64,000 nt of DNA from Coenobita brevimanus (Eukaryota > Arthropoda > Malacostraca > Decapoda > Coenobitidae): contig CM064657.1 of NCBI GenBank assembly GCA_032717465.1, forward strand, positions 18,633,732-18,697,731. Direction: 5' to 3'. Positions 22,588 to 33,383 of this stretch are shown here, piece by piece (position 1 is the first letter of the stretch; every line of letters begins with the position of its first letter). The notes beneath the pieces are model-generated. The model was given only the letters and a program-made list of their open reading frames with translations, did not search any database and was not told where the DNA came from. A program made the position numbers and the translations under genes.

Positions 22588-23655
22588 ATGAAAATGAATG
22601 TTGTTGTGGTAAAGATGGTGATGGGTGGTTATTGTTATGGTGGTGGTGATGGTGGTTCTTGTTGTGGTGGTGGTGATGGTGGTTGCTGTTGTGGTTGTTC
22701 TCTTGGTTGTTGTGGTGGTGGTGTTGCGGTGGTTGTTATTTTTGTGGTGATGGTGGTTGTTGTTGTGGTTCTTGCTGTGGTAGTGGTAGTTGTGATGGTG
22801 GTTGTGATGGTGGTGGTGGTGATGGTTGTTGTGGTGATGGTGGTTATAATGATGGTGGTTGTTGTTGTGGTGGGGGTTGTTGTTGTGATGGTGGTGGTTG
22901 TTGTGGTGGTGATTGTTTTTGTGTTGGTGGTTGTTGTTGTGGTGGTGATTGTTCTTGTGGTTAGGGTTGTTGTGGTTATTGTTGCTGTTGTGGCAATGGT
23001 GGTGGCGGTGGTGATGATTGTTGCTGCTGCTGTTGTTGTTGTTGTTGTTGTTGTTTTGGTGGTGGTGGTGGTGGTGGTGGTTGTGGTCTTGGTGGTGATG
23101 GTTGTCGTTGTGGTGGTACTGGTGATTGTTGTTGTGGTAGAGGTTGTCGTTGTTGTGGTTGTTGTTGTTGTGGTGGTGGTGATGGTTGTTGTTGTGGTGT
23201 GATCATTGTTGTGGTGGTGGTTATTGTTGTGGTGGTGGTGGTCATTGTTTTGGTGATTGTTGTGGTGGTGGTGGTCATTGTTTTGGTGATTGTTGTGGTG
23301 GTGGTGGTCATTGTTGTGGTGGTAGTTATTGTGGTATTGTTGTTGTGGTTGTTGTTGCTGTTGTTTTTGTGGTAGTGGTTGTTGTTGTGGTGGTGGTTGT
23401 TGTTGTGATGGTGGTTGTTGTTATCATGGTGGTGGTGATTATTGTTATGGTGGTGGTGGTGGTGGTGGTTGTTGTGGTGGAGGTGGTTGTTGGTACGGTG
23501 GTGGTGGTGATGGTTGTTGTTGTTATGAAGGTGGTGGTGATTGTTGTTGTTATGGTGCTGGTGGTTGTAGTTGTGGTGGTGGTGGTTGTTGTTATGGTGG
23601 TTGTGGTGGTGGTTGTTATAGTGGTGGCTGTTGTTGTGGTGGTGGTTGTGGTTTC
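22588..23655 (+). repeat. 1 kb (GGT/GTT)n tract with extreme strand bias
   Basis: For over 1 kb the plus strand is almost only G and T, in GGTGGT and TGTTGT units with rare A or C. Every frame is open for long stretches, giving poly-Val, poly-Cys/Gly or antisense poly-Thr/Gln strings. These are not genes. No fixed long period is evident, so it is a compound trinucleotide array rather than a simple minisatellite. Confidence 0.9.
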
Positions 23656-24149
23656 TGGTTCATCTGGAACGTGAACTCGGTGGACTACAGGCTTGTTTCC
23701 CTTCTGCAACCCACCATCCTGCTTTTGGGGGATAGGGAAGCAGCTGAAGGACGCTTGCATAACCAGACAGTTGAGCCGCTATAGGTGCCACCAGAGATAC
23801 ACTCCGACACTTTCTACACCCAAAAACAACACAGTGTTGTGGCAATTCTAGATAAATAGTGGTCAAATTTGCCCACTGTCAGGAACACGACTTCGTCTGC
23901 CTTGACCGTTCCAAGATGGCTGCCACGCACACGCATTGAAAGTAGTGCCATGCGGCATCTAAGTCTATGTATATCTATGGCCTGAGAGTAGAAGCAGCCC
24001 AGCGCAGCAAGATGTGGTCTGCTACCAAACCACTGTACTTTATTCATGCCAGCTTCGGTTATTTTCATTGTTTATCGTAATACTAAATATAGGTTTCCCA
24101 TAAAATAATTCTTTGGGCCACTCTCATATGGATTTTGTGCGATGTTTAA
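23656..24149. other. Unassigned sequence
   Basis: No recognised feature. Confidence 0.4.
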
Positions 24150-24835
24150 GTATAACTAGCAGGGGTACCAGGCGTTGCCCGGGCGAAAAAGGCAAACATT
24201 AATCCTATTTGTTCTAGTTCAATCTTTCTTTCTACTCCAGTAAGATCATGGACCTCTTATGCATCTGAAGAGAGATTATAAGAGGTCAAGGAACTTTCTG
24301 TTTCAGCTTCCACAGACTAACGCACAGTATTTGTGAGTGCTTGTTTACTATTACCAGTGACCTCAAATGGCCTCTGACTGGTGACCTCAAATGACCTCGG
24401 AGGTCAACCTCACATAGCCTATGTCCGAATTGGAGGTCATGTGAGTCTCCATGCCAAAAATTGAAGTTACCCGAGCCAAAAAGGCGAAAACTACCGGTGA
24501 CCTCAAATGACCCAGATCTGAATTTTGACCCCCCCTAAAACCATCTTGGGTTGCCCTGATTCAGAATGTATATGGGTCTGGGGTCTCTGGCCCTTGGTTT
24601 GGGCGTGACTGAAGGGACCAAGGAAGAAATGATTAAATTTGGGAATGGATCCGGACCTGGTGTATTACACACAATATCTTCAAAAGTTATTAATGAATTT
24701 CAATGAATTTTTGTGAAAAGGTGGGCCATGGACCAAGAAAAATTTATTAAATTTTGGGGCAGATCCGGATCCGTATCTGGATCCTTTTTAATAGCAATGG
24801 CATTGGTGGAGCTATGCGACCTCTGAGTGCTATCT
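24150..24835 (-). repeat. Dispersed repeat mosaic, including inverted copy of 1005-1395
   Basis: 24590-24835 is the reverse-complement counterpart of the 1005-1395 repeat (GGATCCGGA, AATTTATTAAATTTTGGGGC, AATGGCATTGGTGGAG). Upstream, AGCAGGGGTACCAGGCGTTGCCCGGGCGAAAAAGG at 24160 (degenerate repeat at about 24470) and two GTGACCTCAAATG blocks indicate further old repeats. No coding sequence. Confidence 0.5.
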
Positions 24836-24921
24836 AGTTTACAGTTTGTGAATATATGAAGATTGGAGCTATGCGACCTCTGAGTGCTATCTAGTTTACA
24901 GTTTGTGAATATATGAAGATT
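24808..24921. repeat. Exact 57 bp tandem duplication
   Basis: The 57 bp starting GGAGCTATGCGACCTC and ending ATATGAAGATT occur twice in direct succession without a visible mismatch, at the end of the inverted repeat copy. The lack of mismatches means a recent duplication or an assembly effect. Confidence 0.9.
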
Positions 24922-26150
24922 TTGAGACTTGTTAGAACATCATAAACATAATTAGAAAAGACATAATACGAAGAAATGTCCACACTATGACTTAGTGAAG
25001 AGTACAAGATATACGTGGTTGACCCTACATTTTAGTACAAGACACCAAATTATTGATCCTGCTGAGGGTTTTCCATTGTATTTTCTGGGAAGGAGAGTAT
25101 GGTCATGAGGGATGTCGACGAAACACTTTACCTGTAGGTGGTGGTAGTATATTAACTTACTTTATCTCCATACATATTAGCTGACACCAGGGGGATTGGA
25201 CTTGTTCCAGGCCATGGTAAGGCTTGAAAGGTACATGAAAACCAGACAATGGCCATGCTGGATCCAGTTTCAAAAGTAGAATACTATGCCAGAACTTGGT
25301 TGAAGTCCACTCTCAGACCTACAGGTAGTTTCAGACTACTTTCAGGTAGTTTCAAGCAAATTGCTAAGATGAAAATATTGTACTTAAACGAGAAAAATAA
25401 AATGAAAAAAAAAAAAATCATAAGAGTATATCAAGGGTGATACTGAATACTTGTAGAGGATAAGAACTCATTGCGCTCATTTCAAAACTATAAAACAATT
25501 TTTAGTATCAGAATGATGTAAGAGACTGCGTAGTTTTACTCTAGGGTGGCAAGCTGCTGACACAGCTGTTCTGCATCTCCTCACACAGCTGTTCTGTGCT
25601 TCTCATGTCTCACAATTTTCATGGAAGATTTCACCTACAAAACATTACTAATATAGGTCTAAAAGTATCAAATTTCCTTTTAGGGGGATTATAAGTCGAC
25701 ATACTAACTCATAATGGGGCTAGGAAATGGAAAAGTTCCAGGCTGGAGGACATGGTGTTTCCCCTTAGAAGTCAAAATACAAAAATGTTCCCAACCTATC
25801 CTCAGGGACCCTTATGATAAAACTTCTAAATTACCTATGATATTTCCTTTTAGGAATTTGGATGAATATCACATGTTACTAGGAACACCCTGGTAATATA
25901 TTAGGCTCGGGTGTCATCGTTCAAGTGAAAAAAAAAAATACTGAGTCGATGTAAAGAATACATAACATCATGGCAAAAATGTAAACATGGGATATTATGG
26001 TGTAAGGTGTAAAAATAATATTGGCAATTATTTCCAACCTGTACACTGGGCACCACGCACACCGACACAAACAGGGACATAGAATGCGACCTGCCATGAC
26101 AAATGTATAATCGTTTCCCATCTGACTGTAGATCAGGTCAGTAATACTCC
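24922..26150. other. Unassigned sequence
   Basis: Several short open frames (for example 25249-25440 and 25714-25896) have no recognisable domain or neighbour support. Confidence 0.35.
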
Positions 26151-28950
26151 TCATAATAAATGCTTCGAAATAATCCACCCGTTTTCATCCTCATTCATCC
26201 ATAATTCCACTGCCAGAATTGTTGATGGGGTGGATGGTGGGGGTAAAACTTGATTCATCTCCCCACGTGATACCAGTGGGTAAAGGCAGCTATTACAGTA
26301 GGGTAGAGGTGAGGGAGCGCCGCAACTTCGTAACCTGCCTTGTGACTCCACTGTGCAGGTGGCGGCCAAAGTCAGGGGAGAGAGGAGGTCCGAGGTGGTG
26401 GAGGGGCCAGGCTGTGGTGACAAAGGGCGTGGAGATGGTGTAGGTGAGGCAGGTGATGGGGTCCTTGATGATAGAGGTGATGGTGACCTGGATGGTACGA
26501 TGCTTGGCGTGGTGGTGGTGCGAGAGCGTTTCCTTCTCCCCATTATCCTCCTGCTTTCCTCCATCTCCTCCGCACTGTCAAACCAAGCACTTTCTATGGT
26601 GTGAGTTTTGACCACCCCATCGTCGCCTGATTCTTCACAATAAGGCCAGAGATCATCTGGCTTACCCTGAGTCTCACTGCTGTTAGAATTATCGAACAGC
26701 ATCGCATACCATTTCGAAAGAAGGAGGGTGGCAGTGCGTTAGGGTGGGTGTGACGGGGCCTGGCGTGCCTTTCGTGAAGTGGAGGGCATGGTGGGATTTA
26801 CTGGCACATTCATGACCCTCATGGTCAGAATAAATCCTTCCTCTCATTACTTCCATCATCACCTTTAGGGGAACTGAAGCAGTCTTTAGGAGGCTGGATG
26901 CACTTCCTACCCTGTTGGGCACAGGAGGGTTGGATGAACATGGAAATGGCAGGTTGTTTGTGTTTTTTAGATTTATCTCCCAAAATAAGAAGGACACGGG
27001 CAAAGAAAAGCCCATCAAAGGGACTTGTCTCATCGAATGAGATCTATTAGCTGGCGTTGGGGCAGGTAGATGATGACCACACCCAAAAGAGCAGGAGCAG
27101 GTGCCAGCACAATAACCTCCGCTGCAGACTCAAAGTCATATCACCTCTTGCAAAGTGATTAACTCGATCAGTGTTAACTGAGACTGAAAGATGTGCAGTC
27201 TCTGGGTGGAGGCCAGGACCATCATGCTCAGCTTCTACCACTGCTGAAGCTGGGGTGAGCCCTGGTGAAATGGCGTCTGGGCCATGAGTACGAGTCTGGC
27301 AAAGTAGGGCGGAAAGTGTCTTGGTCCTGGCTGACAGGGAAAGAGGCGAAGTCCGAGGAGCAGGGGGAGAGGGGCGTGGCTGCCTCTTCACCTTCACCAC
27401 TTTCCTGAGTATCTTATCTACAGTGTTCACCAGGGGCATTGTGTCGATACTCTCGCCAATGTCCGCCTCCAGTAACGGAGCCAGGTTTAGAGCTATCTCC
27501 TTGAAGAGCACCCACAGTTCCTCCACAATGAATATAACCAGAGGTGAGCTTGGGGTGGAGGGCAAAGTAGGAGCAGTTTTGTTGGCCGACTGTGGAGCTG
27601 GGACCTTATCAGGGTGGTGAATCGTCACATGCGCTACCTGACGAGTGGCCACACATTGAAGGAGCAGAAACGCACTTGTGTCAAGAGCTGGAGGAGGAGG
27701 AGGTGCCGCTACACAGTGGTGCTGACTCCAAACAAAGGTCCCAGGAGGTGCAGGAGTGGCACTGGCAGCTTGCTGTTGTTGCATCCAGGCCACTTGGCAT
27801 TCCTGTCCCTGCTGTGCATGTGCTACTCTGGTGGGTCAGCTGGGGTGCCACACATGGTGTGGACCAGATCAGTGAGAGGTGATTGCCTCCCATGCCTTAA
27901 ATTTCAACAGGTAGCATTCAGTCTGCAAATGACAGACTGGCTGCAGGTGGCTCTGTGGTGCCCCGTATCTTTAACACCTGTAACAGCAGAGTGGTTCAGG
28001 CGTGTAGGGGCGAAGATAACAAATGCCCCAGTTCCCTAGGTCTGGGGATGGCAGTAGAGGACGTCAGAGAGTGAGTAGAACCTGTTGTATCACTACCCTG
28101 ATGCACGCTTTCTGGTAGCAGGTAGCCTCTTCAACCTGAGGGTGGAGCAAAATGCAGTTGACCGGCATCATCCTCAGTGGATACCCTATTAGGATGGCCT
28201 TGGTCATCTTCTGCCTCGGTAATGGTCCTATTATCTCAATGGGAGAGGCCTCTTCCAGAGCCACAGCCTTGAGTTGGTCATAGAAAACCTCGGCTTTAGG
28301 CACCAAGACGTGGTTCCCATCTCTTATGATGATGTTGGATGTTTGTGGGTCCGGCATTCATTGCTCAAGTGCAACTACAGCGTCGTAGCTGGTCTCGTGC
28401 CCGTCCTGGAGAAGCACACGAAAGGCTGGGTACACTGATCAGGGTGGAGGGGGGACAGCCAGTCAATGAGAGTCGAGCAGCAGGTGGAGGTTGGTGAGGA
28501 GCTCCAGAGTGTGGTGCTGGAGTATGACCATTTCCCTGATCACTGCATCTTGATCTCTTACTGCTGACAAGGGTAAAGCCCTCGTCGCCAGTAGGGGCGT
28601 CGCCCACTCGTCCTGCCCACCACTGCAGGAGCAGCAGCAGGCAGGGAGAGCTGGGTGACATGAGTATCGGATCCCATAGCCATACGTTTGTGGATACAAG
28701 CGGACTCTGCCAGGAGAAATGTGGAAGCAGGGGTGCAGGCGTCAAGGTGAGAGGAAGGACCAGGAACAGGAGACGGGGAGGTGGGCGGTGGGGTAAAGGC
28801 ATCATAAGCAGCAAAGAAGTGGGAACTGGAGGTGGATGAGTACCACTTTTTCTTGCCGCCTAGAGAAGCAGAAGGGGGGGGGGTAGAAGCCACAGGGGAG
28901 GGGATATGGGAGGGCCCTGAAGGCCAAGGGATCTTGGATGCCTGCATGGC
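26151..28950 (-). pseudogene. LINE ORF1 (gag-like protein with CCHC knuckle), decayed
   Basis: Minus-strand translation, piecing frames together, gives the layout of gag-like ORF1 proteins of arthropod jockey-type LINEs: a Pro/Ser-rich start (from 28947), GDEGFTLVSSKRSR, a PRE/RRM-like segment (KAILIGYPLRMMPVNCILLHPQVEEAT, here in short: IGYPLRM and HPQVEEAT), a zinc knuckle remnant CYRC-x2-YG with the His/Cys mutated, a second Cys region ending HHVWHPS-PTRVAHAQQGQE, a Gln-rich MQQQQAASATPAPPGTF, and a Pro-rich tail ending VELWMNEDENGW at 26151. The longest open pieces are 27047-27793 and 26151-26702. ORF1 binds element RNA as a chaperone. No ORF2 follows, so the copy is orphaned. Confidence 0.6.
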
Positions 28951-29324
28951 CTAACTCCAAGGCAGGCAAAGACTGCACATAGGAACAACTGCTGACAAGG
29001 CAATACACTCAAGCACACACACACACGCACACACTCACACACACACACAAAAATCCATCCAATTCCCTACAGTGACGGGGGCTTATCCTCCCCACCCTCT
29101 AAAGGGTGTTGCAGGAAACTCCATCACTGCCGCTTGAGGGACCCCCCTATTCTGTCAGTGCCTACCCTTGCCACCTCCTATAACCAGGCCTCTAAGGCTC
29201 CCCTTCATGGAAATACAGTACCCTAGTGGTACTCCTTCAAGGTTCAGTGTCGTATTATGGCAAGAGACTAAGTGGCAGGCCGGAGCAACAGGGACAAATC
29301 TATCAAAAAAGAGGGGAAGCAATC
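28951..29324. other. Unassigned, with (CA)n
   Basis: (CA)-rich stretch at 29013-29048. The rest could be the 5' UTR of the minus-strand LINE, but nothing proves it. Confidence 0.35.
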
Positions 29325-29392
29325 CCAACAGTAGTTGGTGTTCCTAAGCGGTCACTCATCTAAGAACTAGCCAGAGCCAGTGTTGCACAACC
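29325..29392 (-). pseudogene. Degenerate 5S rRNA pseudogene fragment
   Basis: On the minus strand the 68 nt align with the 5S 3' half without large gaps: GTGCAAC-CTGG-TCTGG-TAGT-CTT-GATG-GTGACCGC-T-GGAACACCA-CTGTTGG. About three quarters of positions match the 6179-6276 copy. It is much older and lies apart from the 84 nt extension found there. Confidence 0.6.
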
Positions 29393-29755
29393 ACACATAG
29401 CAAGCAAGAAGCAGAGGAGAAGGGAAAAAAATCGATCGACTGACGGGTACAATAGCGACTGGCCAGGCCAAGCAGCAGAACAAGAATGGTGGCAGGCGAG
29501 ATGAGGCCTACATCAATGTCAAACTGTGACCGAGGGGTGCAGCGACACATTGGCTGTGTCTCCCACGCTACCCATTCATCACGCATAAGCATGCATAGGG
29601 TGCCAGATATGCCTGCCAGTTTCGAAAATTTTTACACGTTTCTTCCGTGAAGTGTGACCCAAAGCATTGATTACCATGCATGTGAGTCACAAAGCAGCTG
29701 AGGAAGAGAGTAACGGACAGGATGAATATTATGTTGCAGCTGCAAGTAGTGACAG
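29393..29755. other. Unassigned sequence
   Basis: Nothing recognised. Confidence 0.35.
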
Positions 29756-30075
29756 TTAATGAGCAAGAGCCATACAGACAGTGAGTCAGTAACGGACAGA
29801 CATCGAACAGTCAGTGGGCCAGTCAGTGGCGGACGGATAGCAACAGAGGGAGTAGTGACAGAGTGAGAGAGTCAGACAACGTAGGTTAGTCAGTGAAAGA
29901 TATAGTCAGACAGTCTGCGAGTGGCAGTCAATCAGTCAGTGAACGGACACTGGGCAAGTAGTAGTGAATAAGGGCCGAGGTAGCATGAGAGAAAAAACAG
30001 TTTTTCGCAAGTGTACCTCAGCTGTGCCTGGAAGGAATAAAATTCTGAATTGCTGAACAGCCTTTGATTAACATC
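29756..30075 (+). repeat. Dispersed repeat with AATAAA, copy 2
   Basis: CAGT/GACA-rich segment (GTCAGTC, GTCAGTG, GACAG) followed by the blocks shared with 9336-9525, ending GGAATAAAATTCTGAATTGCTGA. The preserved polyadenylation signal and the CAGT-rich lead suggest an LTR or element 3' end. Confidence 0.55.
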
Positions 30076-30634
30076 CTGGCCTGTCTATGCATCGTTCTTG
30101 ATGTTGACTTTTCTACAAACCCTATGGTGTAACAATATTAATAATCCCTGCTGCCTTCAGCCGACTTTCTGCAGCTCAGGCAACGCTTTATGTAGCTTCT
30201 CCATTTCGATAAGTGTCATAAAAGTTTAATAAAAACATTTGAAAGTAGCAGGCATAAAGAAAGCGATACTTTATCGATGTGAAGAGGATTAAGTTCCCTT
30301 ACCAAAATGTAAACAACTTTAACCACAGCTGTATTTGGTGAGACATGGCAACGTTCACCATTATCTACAGTGTTGTTTGTCTGCCAGAGTAAACAAAACA
30401 AAACAAAAATACTACCGTATGCTTATCACTTTGCCATGCTAAGACTGTTTACCAGCAGTGTACAAATATTTCACAAACTGCATCTGGCAAGACTTGAGAG
30501 CACTCGTCTTTTACTTTCTGTGTTGTTTTTCTGCCTCGGTAAACAAATATTCAATTCTGAAGCAACGTGAAGGCGGAGACGTAACGGTCGGTTGGAGGAG
30601 TTGGTAAATTACCTCCAGGCACGCAACTTTTTTT

Positions 30635-30680
<46 letters not shown>

Positions 30681-30787
30681 CTTTTATTCTGTGGTGTAAA
30701 GTTACTGGCTTGAGGATTATCCATATAATACTGTTCCTGTAGCTATAGATTCTTTCGGTTGTTACACACACACACACACACACACAC
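30076..30787. other. Unassigned, with (CT)n and (CA)n tracts
   Basis: Microsatellites (CT)n at about 30636-30677 and (CA)n at about 30764-30787. No gene was recognised in the remainder. Confidence 0.5.
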
Positions 30788-30877
30788 AAATGTGGTCACT
30801 GAGTGTGTATTTCAAAACTGAAAACTTTAAAGCTATCAAATAGTTTAATATTGCCCAGATGTGTGATGCTCCTGGGA

Positions 30878-30880
<3 letters not shown>

Positions 30881-30960
<80 letters not shown>
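30881..30960. repeat. (TA)n immediately before the 5' LTR
   Basis: About 80 bp of TA ending exactly where the LTR begins. Confidence 0.95.
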
Positions 30961-30964
<4 letters not shown>

Positions 30965-31705
30965 ACATAGCCTATGATTTCATCATCCTTTGTGTAATTT
31001 TAACGCACAGTATGCTGCATGTTTGATCACGAGCGTGTTCTGCCTCAGTCCCCCCTTCTACCGTTATAGTAGAGTAAGTCGTCCTTTCTGTTGTTCAGAG
31101 TAGGATTGTCAGCTCTTTGTCCCCTATGGCTTCATTTGCACGTCCTTCTTACAAGTTGTATCAAGCTCTGCTGGCCCCTATATAATGAGCTCAGTCTCTG
31201 TATTATTGCCACTTAGATCTACTCCTCATTTTGCTCACATCTCTGTCCTCCCCTGTACAGTTGTTATTATTGTCAGTGCTCAGGAAGTCTCCAACCATCT
31301 AGCAGCTGTGTAATTTGAGTATAAGTGTTATTGCATTTTTTCTTGTACTGTGTAGCATAAGGTGTTAATTCTTAGGCCTAGTAACGTTATTGTGATTCAT
31401 ATATTTTTATATCAGACATCATTAATAATATTTTGTATCTAATAATATATCTGGCATTCACTGAGTATTATCTGGTATCTCATTTTAACAGGGCTGACTT
31501 AGATAAATTTACTCATGCTAATTTCGTGTTAATAGAGGTTATTGCAGTTAACCATATATTTAACCTGTTTTTGCCATTACATTATCCTTATGAGTCCTGA
31601 ATGTTTAGTTGTTAGTTTGAGCATTAAACTTTAACTTGTAATTTTACCTAACTCTTTTATTTTGAACCTGGAACTTTGCGGGACAGTTTTCTCTGTTCCG
31701 TAGCA
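30961..31705 (+). repeat. 5' LTR
   Basis: 745 bp, starts TGTTACATAG and ends CCGTAGCA. The 3' LTR partner ends GTAACA, an inverted match of TGTTAC, so one base has changed here. About 97-98% identical to 36909-37657 by eye. Confidence 0.9.
31179..31195 (+). promoter_or_regulatory. LTR TATA-like box and initiator-like TCAGT
   Basis: TATATAA at 31179-31185 followed by GAGC and TCAGT at 31191-31195, conserved at the same place in the 3' LTR. TCAGT is the arthropod initiator consensus, but it lies too close to this TATA to form one standard core promoter, so the start site is open. Confidence 0.35.
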
Positions 31706-31711
31706 TAAATT

Positions 31712-31729
31712 TGGCGACCTCTTATCAGG
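31712..31729 (+). promoter_or_regulatory. Probable primer-binding site
   Basis: TGGCGACCTCTTATC begins six bases after the 5' LTR. TGG is the expected complement of a tRNA CCA end. I cannot assign the tRNA. Confidence 0.45.
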
Positions 31730-31977
31730 ATATTCAGGATAATATCATAAGGATATTGCTTGATATTTTGTGACTGTTAGTATAGGATAGCGATTTGTCT
31801 GTTAGGTGATTAATTTTAGGGTCTTTAGATTAGTTTTACTCTATAATATAAGGTATAAAAAATATAAAACCAAGAAAAAATCAAAAAAATAAAAATACAA
31901 AAAAATTAAATAAGATTAAAATTATTATATATATATATGTACCTTTGCATGAAAGTGTGTCTGTATGTATGCATAGA

Positions 31978-32046
<69 letters not shown>

Positions 32047-32104
32047 ATATATGTTTGTATATATATGTATATATGTTTAAATGTATATACATATATATAT
32101 AAAT

Positions 32105-32167
32105 GGCCTTAATAACCAGGGGCTTCGGCCCCAATGGTTGATAGGCCGGAAAAAAAAAAAAAAAAAA
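32105..32167 (+). other. GGGGC-TTCG-GCCCC hairpin followed by poly(A)
   Basis: A perfect 5 bp stem with a TTCG tetraloop (32119-32132), flanked by pairing AACCA/TGGTT and GGCC/GGCC, then 18 A residues at 32150-32167. A stable stem-loop directly before a pure A tract looks like the 3' end of a short retroposed RNA. Confidence 0.5.
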
Positions 32168-32186
32168 TTGTGAGTGTGATTTATTC

Positions 32187-33383
32187 ATGATGTCTACTAT
32201 TACTACACTTGATGAAGCCAAAGATTTTTTGTCAAATGTGCAAACAGTGTTGGATGTGGAAAACAGAACAAAGAATGAACTTAAGCTTGTTGCTCAACAA
32301 TTGGGAATTGCAGTTCACTCTCATCATTCTAAAGATCAAATTGTTGGCATGATTAATAAAAGCTTGTTTAATGTAACTCCTCCAAATGAGCAAACGCAGA
32401 TTGAATTAGCTAAGTTACAGCTAGCCCTGCAGGAGGCTCGTGTTAAGGAGGCTGAATTTCAAGCACGTGCTAAGGAGGTTGAGTCCCAGGCTAAGGAGGC
32501 GGAGTCTCAGGCTAAGGAGGCGGAGTCTCAGGCTCGTATTCAGGAGGCTGAATTTCAGGCAAATGCTCGTATTCAAGAGGCACAGGTACAGGCTCGGGCA
32601 CAAATTGAACTTGCTAGGATTCAGGCAGACCATGAGTATCGCATGAAACAAGGTGGAACTGGATCATCTAGCTCTGATGATTTTGATGTGGCTAAAAATG
32701 TTAAACTTGTCCCTCCTTTTAATGAATCTGATTTAACAAAGTATTTTCAGTTGTTTGAGAGGGTAGCTACAGGTTTTAATTGGCCCAAAAAGTATTGGCC
32801 AGTACTCCTTCAAACTGTTCTCACCGGTAAAGCTCAAGTAACTTATGCATCTTTGCCTCAGGATCAATCTCATAATTATGATGTAGTTAAGAGCTTGATT
32901 CTTAAGGCCTATGAGCTTGTTCCTGAAGCCTATAGAGTAAAATTTAGGACAACTTATAAGCAAGATAAGCAATCCCATGTTAAGTATGCAAAAATCAAAG
33001 AAGATCTGTTAGAGCATTGGTTAAATTCTAAGAATGTGGATTCTGATTTTGACAAATTTAAGCAGATGATTTTGCTGGAGGACTTCAAAAGGTGTATTAG
33101 TAAAGATGTAAGCCTATATCTTGATGAGAGAAGAATAGATAATTTGTCTGATGCTGCAGTTTTAGCTGATGAATATGTTCTCACTCACAAGAGATATTCT
33201 AGAGAAAAAGGGAAAGCTGAGAGTAAGTACGTTGCCTCTACTCAGAGTACAGGTAACAGGAAAGAGAATGAAGATGATGTTTCTCAGGAAGCTTCACCTC
33301 TAGATTACAGAAAAGTAAATGTACTTATTGTAATAAGTTTGGTCATACTACGGAGAAATGTTTCAGGAGACAGCGTGATGTGA
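32187..33383 (+). CDS. Gag of the Gmr1-like retrotransposon
   Basis: 398 codons from the first of two adjacent ATGs. Gag forms the virus-like particle and packages element RNA. Residues ~70-155 are a Glu/Ala/Gln-rich coiled coil built from near-repeats of KEAESQA and IQEAEFQA. Residues ~165-330 are a capsid-like helical domain (YFQLFERVATGFNWPKKYW, AYRVKFR and LLEHWL stand out). Its last ~35 codons overlap a second frame (-1 relative) that carries the zinc knuckle, so Gag here ends without the knuckle. Confidence 0.8.
   Translation: MMSTITTLDEAKDFLSNVQTVLDVENRTKNELKLVAQQLGIAVHSHHSKDQIVGMINKSLFNVTPPNEQTQIELAKLQLALQEARVKEAEFQARAKEVESQAKEAESQAKEAESQARIQEAEFQANARIQEAQVQARAQIELARIQADHEYRMKQGGTGSSSSDDFDVAKNVKLVPPFNESDLTKYFQLFERVATGFNWPKKYWPVLLQTVLTGKAQVTYASLPQDQSHNYDVVKSLILKAYELVPEAYRVKFRTTYKQDKQSHVKYAKIKEDLLEHWLNSKNVDSDFDKFKQMILLEDFKRCISKDVSLYLDERRIDNLSDAAVLADEYVLTHKRYSREKGKAESKYVASTQSTGNRKENEDDVSQEASPLDYRKVNVLIVISLVILRRNVSGDSVM

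Larger units (their letters stand above)
31706..32186 (+). other. LTR retrotransposon leader with (GT)n
   Basis: Untranslated leader: AT-rich, with (GT)n at 31981-32042 and TATG-rich sequence to 32100. The leader appears lengthened by a microsatellite and a hairpin-poly(A) unit just before gag. Confidence 0.6.

Noticed and set aside
22588..23784. Long Val-, Cys/Gly- and Thr-rich open frames on both strands
   Set aside because: Direct product of the GGT/GTT array; all frames are open because the tract almost lacks A on one strand.
27321..28039. Plus-strand open frames of 96-141 codons
   Set aside because: Antisense of the minus-strand ORF1 remnant, which shows the recognisable motifs.
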